Positions 35,634-44,959 of a stretch of DNA of 64,000 nt are shown piece by piece. Each line of letters starts with the position of its first letter. Position 1 is the stretch's first letter. This DNA comes from CAZWSX01 sp964636985 (GTDB lineage: Bacteria > Planctomycetota > Planctomycetia > Pirellulales > Pirellulaceae), in assembly GCA_964636985.1 (NCBI GenBank), contig CAZWSX010000013.1, positions 124,001 through 188,000 on the forward strand, given 5' to 3'. The position numbers were made by a program, and so were the translations under genes. The notes beneath the pieces were generated by a model. It saw nothing but the letters and a program-made list of their open reading frames with translations. It was not told where the DNA came from and made no database searches.

Positions 35634-38600
35634 TTACTTGTTCAAAACTTCGTCGAGGTTCATCAGCTCGTTGACCAACATCGTCCACGCAGCCAGTTCC
35701 TTGGCGTCGACCGAGTCAGCCGCCTTCGATTCACCGAAGCCGAGCAACTTTTTGGCATCCTCGTCCCGGCCTTCAAATTCGCCTCGCAACGCGGCCATCG
35801 ATTCACGCACGATCTTGAGTTCATCCGCATCGAACGACCGCGAGAGCAGCCGCTTGGCGATGAAATCGATTCGCGTGTCTTCGCTGGCATCAGCCTGAAT
35901 CGCCTTCTGTGCCAGATTTCGGGCCGCTTCGACGAATTGCGGATCGTTCAACGTGACCAGCGCCTGCAGCGGCGTGTTCGTTCGCTCGCGGCGGACAGCG
36001 CACGTTTCGCGGTTGGGGGCGTTGAAGATTTCCATCGACGCAGGCGGAGCACTCCGTTTCCAAAACGTGTACATGCTCCGGCGATAGAGCGATTCGCCAC
36101 TGTCGGCGCGATAGTCGCGTGTGTTGCTGCCGATCATCGCCACTGCTTCCCATACCCCTTCGGGCATGTACGGCTTCACGCTCGGTCCGCCAATCTTCGG
36201 CGACAGCAAACCACCGGCGCTCAAGGCATAGTCGCGAACCATTTCCGCATCCATCCGGAACCGCGGACCGCGCGAGAGCAAGCGATTATCGGGGTCCTTC
36301 TCCTGCTTCTCGGGCGTTGTGATCGCCGCTTGGCGATACGTGCTCGACATCACCATCATTTTGTAGAACTTCTTGATGTCCCAATTCTGCTCGCGGAATT
36401 CCACCGCCAACCAATCGAGCAGCTCTTGATTCGCCGGCAATTCGCCCGTGATGCCAAAGTCGCCCGCGGTGCGGACCAGGCCTTGGCCAAAGATCTCCTG
36501 CCAAAAGCGATTCACCGTCACCCGCGACGTCAAAGGCTGATCGGGCTGCAACAACCACTTGGCCAGGCCAAGCCGGTTCTTGGGGCTATCGGCCGGGAAC
36601 GCCGGCAGGATCGCGGGCGTGCTGGCTTGGACGGGATCTTTCCGCCGGTCGTACTCGCCGCGGAACAGGATGAACGCATTCGGCATCACGCCTTGCTTTT
36701 CGTTCATCACGTGAGCGATCGTTCCGCGGGCCTTGATATCGGTTTCTTCTTTCACCAGGTCCGCCTCGCGCTTGCGGGCGTCAACGGTCGGCTGATCGAA
36801 AGCAGGCAACCACCATTGGTACAGGTCGTTCTTCTCGGCATCCGTCCACTGGTCGAGCGGCTTGTTCGCCAAGGTCGCAAAGTGCGACGACTGTGCCAGC
36901 GACCTGGCTTCGCTCACTTCCAGGGAGCGGTCGTAGATCCGCAAATCCTGAATGCCGAATCCCGTGATCCCCTGGCCTTTGTTTCGTTGGCCCAACTTCC
37001 ACGGGACGCTGGTCTTGATCGAGCCATTCAACGTGTCGGCCTGTACCGAAGTCGGTTGCGACTCGCCGTTGATGTAGATTCGCACGCCCGAGGCCTTCGA
37101 CGACCCGTCGTACGTCACCAGCACGTGGGTCCAAGTATCGGCCTTGATCGCGTTGTTGCTGATCACTTTGAGGGCGCTACCGGGCCAATCGTTCACTAGG
37201 TGAATCGCCGGCTTCAAACCTCCTTCAATCCACAAGTCCCAGCCGCGATAGGCTTGATCCTCGTCCATCCGCGCGAAGACCGAGGCCCCGCCGACACTGC
37301 CGGCCAGCTTCACCCACGCACCGAACGTAAAAGATTGATCGCGCTCGAAATTACCGACGTCCTCCAAAGCAATCGCTCCGGGCTTGTCGACAACGCAGGC
37401 GTTCCCCGCCGATTGCCCCGGCTGCCACGAAATGCTGCCAGGCGCATCTACCATGCGGTCGCTGCCACTGATCTGGAACGCAACCTGCGTGCCCACACCT
37501 TCGTTCAGCTTGCCGTAGGTCACCAATCCCTTGCTCGGAACGACCGCAGCGACCTTAGCCGCCACGTCGCCACTAAGCCATGTGGCAAACTCAGGCCGTG
37601 CCGCTTCCTTGCGAGCCTCGATGGCCGCTCGAACGCTCGCCAGCTCGGCCGGGATCTGGCCGAAGCGAGGCCGGTCTTCCACCAGCGGTACTTGGATCAC
37701 TGGTGGCGTGTCTTTCGCATTCCCGTCCATCGCCGCTTGCGTGGTGTTATTGAAGAATGCCGCGAGTTCGTAGAACTCCTTCTGCGAAATCGGGTCGAAC
37801 TTGTGGTCGTGGCACACCGAGCAACCCGCCGTGAGCCCCATCCACACCTGCGCGGTCGTCTCCGTCCGGTCGCGGTTGTAGAGCACCAAATACTCTTCGT
37901 CGATCGCGCCCCCTTCGCTGGTCGTGATGTTGCAGCGATTGAAGCCCGACGCGATTTGTTGATCGAGCGTCTTCTCCGGCAGCATGTCGCCCGCCAGCTG
38001 CTCGATCGTGAACTGATCGAACGGCAGATTGCGATTGAAAGCATTGATCACCCAATCGCGGTACGACCACATTTCGCGGTAGTTGTCGAAGTGGATTCCG
38101 TGCGAGTCGGCATACCGCGCGGCATCGAGCCAGTAGCGGCCTCGATGTTCGCCCCAGGCTTTGCTGCTCATCAGCGTGTCGACAAACTTCGAGTACGCCT
38201 CGGGCGACTCGTCGGCCACAAACGCATCCACCATTTCTGACGCCGGCGGCAGGCCCGTCAGGTCAAGCGACAACCGTCGCGCCAGCGTTCGCTTATCAGC
38301 CTCCGGGGCAGGGGAGAGGCCACGCTCTTCAAGCCTGGCCAAAATGAATTGATCGATCGGACTGCGCACCCAACCGCTGTTCTTCACCGCCGGCAACGCG
38401 GGTCGCACCGGCGGAATGAACGACCAGTGCGGCATGTACTCGGCGCCGGTTTCGACCCACCGCTTCAGCAGGTCGATCTGCTCCGGCTTGAGCTGTTTGT
38501 GGCTCGCAGGCGGGGGCATGATCATCTCGGGGTCAGTCGAGGTGATCCGCTCGATCATCGAGCCTTCAGTCAACTTGCCGGGGACAATCGCCATGCTGGC

Positions 38601-38831
38601 GATCGCCGCGTCCCGCTTGTCCAGCCGCAAGTCGGCCTTCCGCGAGGCGCTATCGGGGCCGTGGCACGCGAAGCAATTCTCGGCCAGGATGGGCCGGATA
38701 TCGCGGTTGTAGTGGATCGCCGGTTCGTCGGCCGACAGGTTCGCCGTGATCAAAACTGCGCCGCAAACGGGAAGCAGCATCGCGAGGAGAACATGTCTGC
38801 CTAAAATGGCTAACGGAGATGTAGAACGCAT
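35634..38831 (-). CDS. PSCyt1 / DUF1549 / LamG / DUF1553 exported protein
   Basis: 1065 residues from the ATG at 38831; ATG 38837 adds two, and a far-upstream start (38969) is unlikely. A hydrophobic signal (about 8-33: AILGRHVLLAMLLPVCGAVLITANLSA) is followed by the planctomycete cytochrome-like motif RPILAENCFACHGPD with C53-x2-C56-H57, a c-type haem site. DUF1549 follows (WVRSPIDQFILARLEERGLSPAPEADKRTLARRLSLDLTGLP), then a concanavalin/LamG-like region (FTFGAWVKLAGSVGGASVFARM, GVRIYINGE) and DUF1553 at the C-terminus (LGLAKWLLQPDQPLTSRVTVNRFWQ, NTPLQALVTLNDPQFVEAARNLA). It is secreted, haem-binding and paired with the DUF1501 protein. A carbohydrate-binding role is inferred for the LamG part. 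Confidence 0.93.
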   Translation of the reverse strand: MRSTSPLAILGRHVLLAMLLPVCGAVLITANLSADEPAIHYNRDIRPILAENCFACHGPDSASRKADLRLDKRDAAIASMAIVPGKLTEGSMIERITSTDPEMIMPPPASHKQLKPEQIDLLKRWVETGAEYMPHWSFIPPVRPALPAVKNSGWVRSPIDQFILARLEERGLSPAPEADKRTLARRLSLDLTGLPPASEMVDAFVADESPEAYSKFVDTLMSSKAWGEHRGRYWLDAARYADSHGIHFDNYREMWSYRDWVINAFNRNLPFDQFTIEQLAGDMLPEKTLDQQIASGFNRCNITTSEGGAIDEEYLVLYNRDRTETTAQVWMGLTAGCSVCHDHKFDPISQKEFYELAAFFNNTTQAAMDGNAKDTPPVIQVPLVEDRPRFGQIPAELASVRAAIEARKEAARPEFATWLSGDVAAKVAAVVPSKGLVTYGKLNEGVGTQVAFQISGSDRMVDAPGSISWQPGQSAGNACVVDKPGAIALEDVGNFERDQSFTFGAWVKLAGSVGGASVFARMDEDQAYRGWDLWIEGGLKPAIHLVNDWPGSALKVISNNAIKADTWTHVLVTYDGSSKASGVRIYINGESQPTSVQADTLNGSIKTSVPWKLGQRNKGQGITGFGIQDLRIYDRSLEVSEARSLAQSSHFATLANKPLDQWTDAEKNDLYQWWLPAFDQPTVDARKREADLVKEETDIKARGTIAHVMNEKQGVMPNAFILFRGEYDRRKDPVQASTPAILPAFPADSPKNRLGLAKWLLQPDQPLTSRVTVNRFWQEIFGQGLVRTAGDFGITGELPANQELLDWLAVEFREQNWDIKKFYKMMVMSSTYRQAAITTPEKQEKDPDNRLLSRGPRFRMDAEMVRDYALSAGGLLSPKIGGPSVKPYMPEGVWEAVAMIGSNTRDYRADSGESLYRRSMYTFWKRSAPPASMEIFNAPNRETCAVRRERTNTPLQALVTLNDPQFVEAARNLAQKAIQADASEDTRIDFIAKRLLSRSFDADELKIVRESMAALRGEFEGRDEDAKKLLGFGESKAADSVDAKELAAWTMLVNELMNLDEVLNK

Positions 38832-39168
38832 TGTCATAAGATTGCCTCGTGAACGAATCGACACCTTGAACATGTCGACATTCGACCGAAACCAAAACCG
38901 ACAGCGCCGGGCCGAGGCCCTGCAGGTCAGCAAGAACATGCCGATCGCAAGGCGTACGCGTCGGAGCAACCAAACTCATGCCAGGCGGGACTATCGCTTC
39001 GGCACTCAGTCCGAAGGGATAGCGGGCAAAGAGGGGTCGCCAACCTCATCCATTATATCTGGTTATCCGCGTCCCAAAAGCAGCAAAGCGGGGGGATGCC
39101 CGCCTTTTGCGGCGCTAACGAATCAGCGCGCACCAATTCGACTTTCGGGTCAAATTGCGACACTCGGG

Positions 39169-39699
39169 ATGTGCGTTTGCATGGCGCTCGGTTGCTCGCC
39201 AAAGTCACGGGTGCCGATTGGCTCCTCGACAAACACGGCGACGGCAAGCAAATCGGCTGTGTCGGCGTCCGAACGCCTCCCAAGCAAGTCCTCAACAACT
39301 TCCACCGAACCCGCCTCGCTGGCCTGGGAAACGCTCGAAATTCCCATGCCGGTCAACTCCAAGTTCGAAAAGTGGATGCTGACTTACGACGTCGAACAAC
39401 TGGACGGGAAGGCCGTTCGCATCGAAGGCTTCATCTTCGGCGGTGCCCTGTTCACAACCAAGGGAATCAAGAAGTTCCCCCTCCTGCGCGAGAAGGAATG
39501 TCCCTTTGGCGAAGGGGGCCAGGCGTATCACGCAATCGATGTTGAGCTCCAAGGCAAATCGACCATCGATTTCACCACCGAACCCGTGATCGTCGAAGGT
39601 GTCTTCCATATCCGCCCGTTTCAGGGACCCGACGGAAACACGTGGGCCGTGTACGCGATCGACGCTACCAAAGCGACTGTGGTACCGTCAAAGGAATAG
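39169..39699 (+). CDS. DUF3299-like lipoprotein (start uncertain)
   Basis: About 176 residues from the ATG at 39169. The lipobox is MALGC, but only eight residues precede the cysteine, too few for a normal signal. The frame is open upstream, and an ATT at 39136 would give a better signal (MRLSGQIATLGMCVCMALGC), while no in-frame ATG, GTG or TTG is nearby. A sequence error or a non-canonical start is possible. After a Ser/Thr-rich spacer the body (WETLEIPMPVNSKFEKWMLTYDVEQLDGKAVRIEGFIFGG, CPFGEGGQAYHAIDVEL, TIDFTTEPVIVEGVFHIRP) resembles DUF3299-type proteins; the pattern is remembered, not searched. The TPR gene follows 17 bases later, likely one transcript. Confidence 0.68.
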   Translation: MCVCMALGCSPKSRVPIGSSTNTATASKSAVSASERLPSKSSTTSTEPASLAWETLEIPMPVNSKFEKWMLTYDVEQLDGKAVRIEGFIFGGALFTTKGIKKFPLLREKECPFGEGGQAYHAIDVELQGKSTIDFTTEPVIVEGVFHIRPFQGPDGNTWAVYAIDATKATVVPSKE

Positions 39700-39716
39700 G
39701 CACCTAGAGGGATTCG

Positions 39717-40094
39717 ATGGCGATCAGCGAAAACGAGTTCCAAGAGGCGCTGAGGCTTCGCGATTCCGGCAAGTTGTCCGAGTCGGTCGAAATATTGTCT
39801 CGCCTGGCAAAAGATCCGGAAGCAACAGCCACGGTGTTTTTGATTCTGGGCCAGGTGTGGGGCGACTTAAGCCATCCACTGGTGGCCGTCGAGGCGTTTC
39901 GCATTGCGACCCAAATGAAGCCACGTGCCGAGCTCGCATCGCTGGGCCTATTTCACGCCCTTTGGAAAGTCGGCCGAACCGACGAGGCCTTTTGCGAGAT
40001 GCGACGATTTCTGATCCTCGCCGATTCCCCCGAATACAAGCAACTGATTGCGGACATGAACGCTGAGTCAGCGAACGATGGTGACTCGACCTGA
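39717..40094 (+). CDS. Small TPR-like protein
   Basis: 125 residues, preceded by AGAGGGATTCG ribosome-site-like sequence before the ATG at 39717. Helical repeats such as FQEALRLRDSGKLSESVEILSRLAKDP, VFLILGQVWGDLSHPLVAVEAFRIATQMKP and ASLGLFHALWKVGRTDEAFCEMRRFL fit two to three tetratricopeptide repeats. It probably binds a partner protein; the lipoprotein 17 bases upstream is a candidate. No signal peptide, so cytoplasmic. Confidence 0.8.
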   Translation: MAISENEFQEALRLRDSGKLSESVEILSRLAKDPEATATVFLILGQVWGDLSHPLVAVEAFRIATQMKPRAELASLGLFHALWKVGRTDEAFCEMRRFLILADSPEYKQLIADMNAESANDGDST

Positions 40095-40121
40095 TTCGGG
40101 AGTTCCACGCCAAGAAACGAC

Positions 40122-40152
40122 AGCGGCATCGTCTGTACCAGGCGATGCCGCT
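40122..40152. terminator. Bidirectional hairpin terminator
   Basis: Perfect 10-bp arms AGCGGCATCG and CGATGCCGCT, extended inside by T-G and CTG / CAG pairs to a 14-bp stem with a TAC triloop. It is centred in the 86-base spacer between the convergent TPR and DUF1573 genes. On the minus strand a short T-rich stretch follows. Confidence 0.8.
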
Positions 40153-40180
40153 AGATGAATTTCAAGTTGTTCGCGTCGAA

Positions 40181-41245
40181 CTACGGATTCAAGGCTTGCG
40201 AATCGGTCGACGGAGCGACACTCGACTCCGTAGAGGCTTGCACAACTTCATCGTCCTCTTTCACGGTCACCGTGGCCGAAGTTTCGAGCGTCATGTTCAA
40301 ATCTGTCGAAACTTTGATCGGGAACGAAAAGTCGCCTGCTTCATCGCCCGCGACGTAAGTGACGTTGATCAGATGTAGCGATTTCGATTCGTCGCTCACT
40401 TTGAAGGTGCACGCACCGTTGTGACACTCGATGCCTGTGACCTTGAACGCCCGCTTTCCTTTGACGATCAAAACCTTATTGACCTGGTCGCCCGCTTCAA
40501 CCACGCCGATCAGCAGCGACTTGGGCATCTCCAATGCGGGCGTCACTTTGCCGCTCACGGTGACGGGAATCTGTTTGCGATTGGCGTCATCCGTCACCAG
40601 GAAGATTTCGTCGTCGAAGTAACCTTCGGTCGAATCTCCCTTCATCCGCACGGTCATCTGATAGGTGACGCGGCCGGCGCTTCGAACAGGATTGGCCAAC
40701 TCGACTTCCAGATTTTCGTTCGCGCTGCGAACGTCTTTGATCGTCCAGTTATCGCGGCCGGCGTACGTCACCGAAATCTTCTTCTCGGACTTGCTTCCCA
40801 TGTCGACTTCGCCGAACTCAACAGCACTCGGTGAGAAGATCACGTCGGTGCGGATGTAACCCTTCACCTTCAGCTGCACTTCGGCGTAGTAAGGCTTATC
40901 GATGGTCACCGTGACGGTAGCGCCACGTTGGCCAAAAAAGCCCTTGGTGTCGAACTTGCAAAGGATCGAGCCCTTCTCGTACGTCTTGAGGAAAGGCTTG
41001 GTGATCTCTGGCTTGGTGCAACCACAGCTCGCTCGTACCGAGGCGATGTGGATGTCTTCCTTGTAGATGTTCGTCAGTTCGAACTCGTATTCGGTCTTGG
41101 CGTCTCGAGCCACGTCGCCCCAATCGTGCTCTGTTTCCTTAAACATCTTCTGCGCCCAGGCTTGGGCGTAGGCAGACGGGGCACAGGCAAGCGTAGCGGC
41201 AGCAACAACGGCGAGAACTCGCACCCGATCAAAGAATCGAAACAT
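40181..41245 (-). CDS. DUF1573 exported protein
   Basis: 354 residues with a signal peptide (VRVLAVVAAATLACAPSAYAQA). The mature part begins with the DUF1573 pattern EHDWGDVARDAKTEYEFELTNIYKEDIHIASVRASCGCTKPEI, an Ig-like domain with the CGC motif, followed by further beta-rich Ig-like repeats (ISVTYAGRDNWTIKDVRS, VTVSGKVTPALEMPKSLLIGVVEAGDQVNKVLIVKG). DUF1573 proteins are common in Planctomycetes and Bacteroidetes and of unknown role. A short acidic-Ser tail ends the protein. Probably periplasmic or cell-surface. Confidence 0.93.
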   Translation of the reverse strand: MFRFFDRVRVLAVVAAATLACAPSAYAQAWAQKMFKETEHDWGDVARDAKTEYEFELTNIYKEDIHIASVRASCGCTKPEITKPFLKTYEKGSILCKFDTKGFFGQRGATVTVTIDKPYYAEVQLKVKGYIRTDVIFSPSAVEFGEVDMGSKSEKKISVTYAGRDNWTIKDVRSANENLEVELANPVRSAGRVTYQMTVRMKGDSTEGYFDDEIFLVTDDANRKQIPVTVSGKVTPALEMPKSLLIGVVEAGDQVNKVLIVKGKRAFKVTGIECHNGACTFKVSDESKSLHLINVTYVAGDEAGDFSFPIKVSTDLNMTLETSATVTVKEDDEVVQASTESSVAPSTDSQALNP

Positions 41246-41781
41246 GGACCACTTTCTCCATTAGCCACCCCGCTCAGCGTGCCATTCGCACAGCATTTCA
41301 GGGTCGGTAGTTCGCTCTACTGGCGCAATTAAGGATCGCACCCCACAATGTTTGGGTCCACCCCACACCAGGTTCCCGCCGCTTCCCAACGCGCCGCAGA
41401 ACCTAAGCCAAAGTGGAAACCGAAGTCAATGTGTGTGAATTAGCTCGGAGGTCCATTTCCGACGCGTTCCCCACCTACCTCACAGGGAACCGCGCGCCAA
41501 TAACACGTCTAGTCGACCACGTATTGTGCACACTTTCCATTATTCGGCGGATTCGGCAACGCACACGAAGGAAAAAGTTACCGGCTCTCCAGAAATGCTA
41601 GCAGTCAAAGGTCATTTAACCACCACGTGCTAGCTCCCCACACAGAAATAGAAAAGCGAGAGGCCTCGCGAGTTGTTACCGCGAGACTGGGATTTTCTAG
41701 AAAAACAGACAAAAGGCGTGGAAATTTGGGGATTTCCCCGCCTTGCTGCTAGCTCGCCACTGGACACTCTGCCATTGGGAA
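41246..41781. other. 536-base intergenic region
   Basis: Between the DUF1573 gene start (minus strand) and the LysR gene stop (minus strand). It contains the LysR terminator (41707-41744), a 12-bp palindrome TTTTCTAGAAAA at 41693-41704, and a GCGAG-AGGC-CTCGC stem at 41656-41669. The rest (about 41250-41640) shows no gene; the DUF1573 promoter must lie there. Confidence 0.5.
41707..41744 (-). terminator. Intrinsic terminator of LysR-type gene
   Basis: Arms AAGGCGTGGAAAT and ATTTCCCCGCCTT (41713-41744) pair in 12 of 13 positions around a six-base loop. On the minus strand the stem is followed by TTGTCTGTTTTT. It lies 37 bases past the stop at 41782. Confidence 0.88.
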
Positions 41782-42756
41782 TCAGGCAGAATTCGCATCG
41801 ATTCCATCTGCCGAATGGGTCATCGCTTCGCCCAGTTCGATCGACTCCATGAAAACGTGCGAGCGCGCGGCATCGATCATCGCCACAACCCCAGGATGCT
41901 TGAGTCGCCGTTCGACGGAAATCGCATAGAACGACTCTCGCACCGTGTCGGCCCGGCCGATGTTCTCGACCCCGTACCGCTCCGCCATTTCTTTCTCGAT
42001 CGCGGCGGATACCGGAAAGATCCCCAGGCCATTTTGGCCAAACACCTTCATCAGCGCGCTATCTTCGAACTCGCCCACCACCCGTGGGTGCAAATCGCGT
42101 TCGACAAACCATTGGTCCAGGTTTCGGCGAAGTTGATTGTTCTCCGTCGGCAGGATGACGGGCGCGCCATTGAGCGACTTGGGAAATTCATCCCGGTATT
42201 GCGCCGCCAGATGCGGAGCCGCAAAGAACGAAACGCCGCATTGACCCAGCAGATGCGTGAACGCCTTGACCCGCACGCCTGGAGGTGCCGGAACATCCGA
42301 GACAACGACGTCCAGATGAAACGTCACCAGCGAGGCAATCAGATCCTCGATCGAGCCCTCACGGCAAACCACGCGAATCTGCTCCGACAAGTTCATCGAA
42401 GGCTTGAGCAACTGGTGCACAATCACTTTCGACATCGAGTCGGGCACGCCCACCGTCAACGTCAGCGGCCGCCCCGTTTGCCGGCCGCGCAGGGCATCCA
42501 GCATTTCGCGCGCAACGCCAAACAGTTCGTTGGCATAGCGATAAACCACCTGGCCCGTTTCGGTGAGTTGAAGGCCCCGACCGCGTTTCATGAAGAGTTC
42601 GGTGCCGATGGCGCGCTGAAGTTCACCAATCTGCGTACTGATTGTGGGCTGCGACACGTTGAGCACCGTGCACGCGTCCTTCACCGATCCCTCTCTCGCG
42701 ACAATGTAGAAATACAAGAGATGGTGGTAGTTGAGCGTCTCTAGGGTCGTTCGCAT
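41782..42756 (-). CDS. LysR-type regulator, NhaR-like
   Basis: 324 residues from the ATG at 42756, which is preceded by AAAGAGAGCAA; an ATG at 42837 would add a 27-residue tail absent from the family. The N-terminal helix-turn-helix is NYHHLLYFYIVAREGSVKDACTVLNVSQPTISTQIGELQRAIGTELF, with the NYHHLLYF start typical of NhaR. The C-terminal LysR substrate domain follows. NhaR activates sodium-proton antiporter genes in other bacteria; no antiporter is visible in the window, so the target is unknown. Autoregulation through the upstream spacer (42757-43131) is likely but no LysR box is obvious. Confidence 0.9.
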   Translation of the reverse strand: MRTTLETLNYHHLLYFYIVAREGSVKDACTVLNVSQPTISTQIGELQRAIGTELFMKRGRGLQLTETGQVVYRYANELFGVAREMLDALRGRQTGRPLTLTVGVPDSMSKVIVHQLLKPSMNLSEQIRVVCREGSIEDLIASLVTFHLDVVVSDVPAPPGVRVKAFTHLLGQCGVSFFAAPHLAAQYRDEFPKSLNGAPVILPTENNQLRRNLDQWFVERDLHPRVVGEFEDSALMKVFGQNGLGIFPVSAAIEKEMAERYGVENIGRADTVRESFYAISVERRLKHPGVVAMIDAARSHVFMESIELGEAMTHSADGIDANSA

Positions 42757-43131
42757 TTGCTCTCTTTTTTCGATCGAACGATTGAGTTTTTGGATTTCAG
42801 GATTTGACGCGGGGCTAGCAAAACGCAACGAGTCCATGGGATGCCCTCAGGGGAGGGGGAGAACAAGAAATGCTGAAAAGTGCTTCAATCACCTAACTGA
42901 ATCCAACCACTGGACTCATCGAGGGGATCGATTCTGCTGGCGAGATTTCTCAGGTTTGCGGTGATTTCTGGAATAAATCCGCGTAACCCTCGTCGGTCTT
43001 CTTTATGAAGCAGAGTGTGGCAAGATCGATTCTGCGCGCAGCAATAGACGCCAAGATGCCAGAGAGCGGCCTGCACAAACCCGCTGCGGCATTCCGAAAT
43101 AAATGACCAGAGAATCGCTCGGAGAAACGGC
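42757..43131. other. 375-base intergenic region
   Basis: Between the LysR gene start and the stop of the unknown gene, both on the minus strand. No gene, repeat or strong hairpin recognised. A purine-rich patch (GAGGGGAGGGGGAG) is near 42848. Confidence 0.4.
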
Positions 43132-44223
43132 TTACGTCTGTGAGTCAGCCGCAGCAAGCGGAAAGCGCTGAAACAATGGCATCAGCTGCCGCACTACCGA
43201 ATCTCCGGCGAGGCGATCCCAATCACTCTTAAAGAGTTGACTCGCTGCATATCCATCATCGAGAAAACCAATGTTTCGCGCCTCGCGGTTCCACACTGTC
43301 AGTCGTTCCGTGACGATTCGAGGCACCGCGAGCCCCAGCCGGTAAACCTGCTGGCGCTGATGCATCGGCAGCGCGGCCATCGACACCTTCCCAAACCAGC
43401 GGTCGCTTTCGAAGCCTCCCCGCACCGCCACATTTCGCGCAGCCGCCAACCAAAATCTTCCCAAATCTCGCCGTTCCGCGCCCGTCGCAGCGATCGAAAA
43501 GTCTTCGGCAACGCGATTGATGGCATCCCCGACACGCCGCAGATCTTCCAGATCCGTTTCGCTAGCACACGCGAATGCCGTGCTCGTCCATGCTTCGCCA
43601 AGCGGCTCCTGCCACACTTCCAACGCCCACTGGTGATCTGGCGCGAACCAACGGGAGAAGTCTGCCTTCCCCAACACTCGGCAGCGAGCCAGCAGCTCGT
43701 GATGCTCTAACCAAATCAGCCCGTTGCGGCAGAACACCGGATTTCTGGCCACGTTTTGAAAGAGCCCGTGGCCTAACTTCGCCAGACGTTGCGCCGCCAG
43801 CGCAAAAAACAGTCGGTCTGCCAGGGTTAGCGCCGGCTCGTCGATATTCGGCATCGCCGGCGGATCGACCACGTTGTGTTCCGCCGCCCACCGGAGCCAC
43901 GCCATGACATTCCGCGAGAAGTGAAGCCGCCGCCGCTCGATCGGCACCCGCTCCCAGAAAGTGCCGCTGACGACTTGCCCGCCAAAAACAAACCGCTCGC
44001 TCCGCGCCCCCATCTCCGCCAGTCGCCTTACGACGCCTTTGGCCAACGTCTCTTCAACAAGCCGAACGCTCGCGGGCGACAAACACGGCGGAGCAACCAG
44101 CTTCTCGCCAAGCCAAATCGCCAGAGACTCGCTCGATCCAAATCCCAGCAGCGAACGCGCGATCAAGATCAGTCGCTGTTCAAACCGCGAGACAACCGGC
44201 AATGGATCGGCAATGGTTGACAT
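43132..44223 (-). CDS. Unknown protein, hydrolase-like or partner of response regulator
   Basis: 363 residues from the ATG at 44223, with AGGAA thirteen bases upstream; a frame start at 44271 lies inside the upstream terminator and is rejected. I do not recognise the family. The protein is Trp/Arg/Leu-rich, soluble and helical (IARSLLGFGSSESLAIWLGEK, SRNVMAWLRWAAEHNVVDPP, LADRLFFALAAQRLAKLG, LTVWNREARNIGFLDDGYAASQLFKSDWDRLAG). No known catalytic motif. The response regulator gene is 144 bases upstream on the same strand, but the terminator between them suggests separate transcription. Codon usage matches neighbours, so it is resident. Confidence 0.7.
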   Translation of the reverse strand: MSTIADPLPVVSRFEQRLILIARSLLGFGSSESLAIWLGEKLVAPPCLSPASVRLVEETLAKGVVRRLAEMGARSERFVFGGQVVSGTFWERVPIERRRLHFSRNVMAWLRWAAEHNVVDPPAMPNIDEPALTLADRLFFALAAQRLAKLGHGLFQNVARNPVFCRNGLIWLEHHELLARCRVLGKADFSRWFAPDHQWALEVWQEPLGEAWTSTAFACASETDLEDLRRVGDAINRVAEDFSIAATGAERRDLGRFWLAAARNVAVRGGFESDRWFGKVSMAALPMHQRQQVYRLGLAVPRIVTERLTVWNREARNIGFLDDGYAASQLFKSDWDRLAGDSVVRQLMPLFQRFPLAAADSQT

Positions 44224-44250
44224 CGAGCGGTTCCTGGTGAGCGTCGCCCT

Positions 44251-44280
44251 AAAAAACGCGGGCCCTTTCAAAAGGCCCGT
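44251..44280 (-). terminator. Intrinsic terminator of the response regulator gene
   Basis: CGGGCC / GGCCCG (44259-44279) with a nine-base loop that can pair further. On the minus strand it is followed by CGTTTTTT. It is 88 bases past the response regulator stop and just upstream of the next gene's start, which fixes that start downstream at 44223. Confidence 0.85.
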
Positions 44281-44367
44281 CGCCGCAGGCGTCCAACATC
44301 AAGAACGTTTTACCATCGCTCTGTGGCCACCGCGTGCGACTCGCGAGAGTCGCGCACCACTTTTTGG

Positions 44368-44829
44368 CTACCGCGGCGACCAGTCGTAGGATCGCGCGAG
44401 CGCCTCGCGAACAATCGCCGCCAGATGAGCAAAACGAAACGGCTTAGGCAGCACAGAAAACACGCCCATCGCCAGGGCTTCGCGCTCGACTCGTTCGTCC
44501 ATCGCCGACGACATCAGGATGCACGGGGCCATCCCAAGCCGAGCAGGAACGGGCAACTCTCGCATCAGTCGCAATGTCTCCAGCCCCGAGAGTCGCGGCA
44601 TGTGCAGATCGAGCAGCACCAAATGAATCTGGTTCTGCTGAACCACCTCGAGGGCCTCGTCCCCGTCGGCAGCTAGTTTCGTCGCGAAGCCGCGCGGCTC
44701 GAAGGCATCGCGCAACGTCTGTCGCAGCGCGACATCGTCGTCGGTGATCAGGAGCGTCGGTGTGAAAGCTTCTACCGGCATGATCGCGGTGCCAGGTTCC
44801 GGCTCCATCAAGGGGAGCCAAGTTTCCAT
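44368..44829 (-). CDS. Single-domain response regulator (CheY-like)
   Basis: 153 residues: a ~23-residue N-terminal extension, then one receiver domain. Acidic triad Asp30-Asp31-Asp32 (LLITDDDVALRQ), phosphoacceptor Asp74 (HLVLLDLHMPRLSG), Ser107/Ser108 (CILMSSAMDE) and Lys129 (LPKPFRF). No output domain, so signalling is by protein contact, as for CheY or Spo0F types. The first ATG (44829) is used; a later start (Met17) would remove the extension. No histidine kinase is adjacent. The terminator downstream makes it a single-gene transcript. Confidence 0.94.
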   Translation of the reverse strand: METWLPLMEPEPGTAIMPVEAFTPTLLITDDDVALRQTLRDAFEPRGFATKLAADGDEALEVVQQNQIHLVLLDLHMPRLSGLETLRLMRELPVPARLGMAPCILMSSAMDERVEREALAMGVFSVLPKPFRFAHLAAIVREALARSYDWSPR

Positions 44830-44959
44830 GCTCGCTTCGAAAAGCCCAAAATTCCACGGGCTACGGTGCCCTGCCTATTTCTATCAAAGGTTACCGATTC
44901 AAAAAAGTCAAATGAGGCAGTTTTTCTCTTGGATGTCGGGCTGGTCAGGTAGTTTCACT

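Noticed and set aside
35196..37199. 667-codon plus-strand frame over the DUF1501 and DUF1553 genes
   Set aside because: Spans two real genes on the other strand; composition follows them.
39096..39545. 149-codon frame overlapping the DUF3299-like lipoprotein in another phase
   Set aside because: Begins with a good-looking ATG, but the translated sequence is Arg/Cys-rich and lacks the family motifs; kept only as possible evidence for a frameshift.
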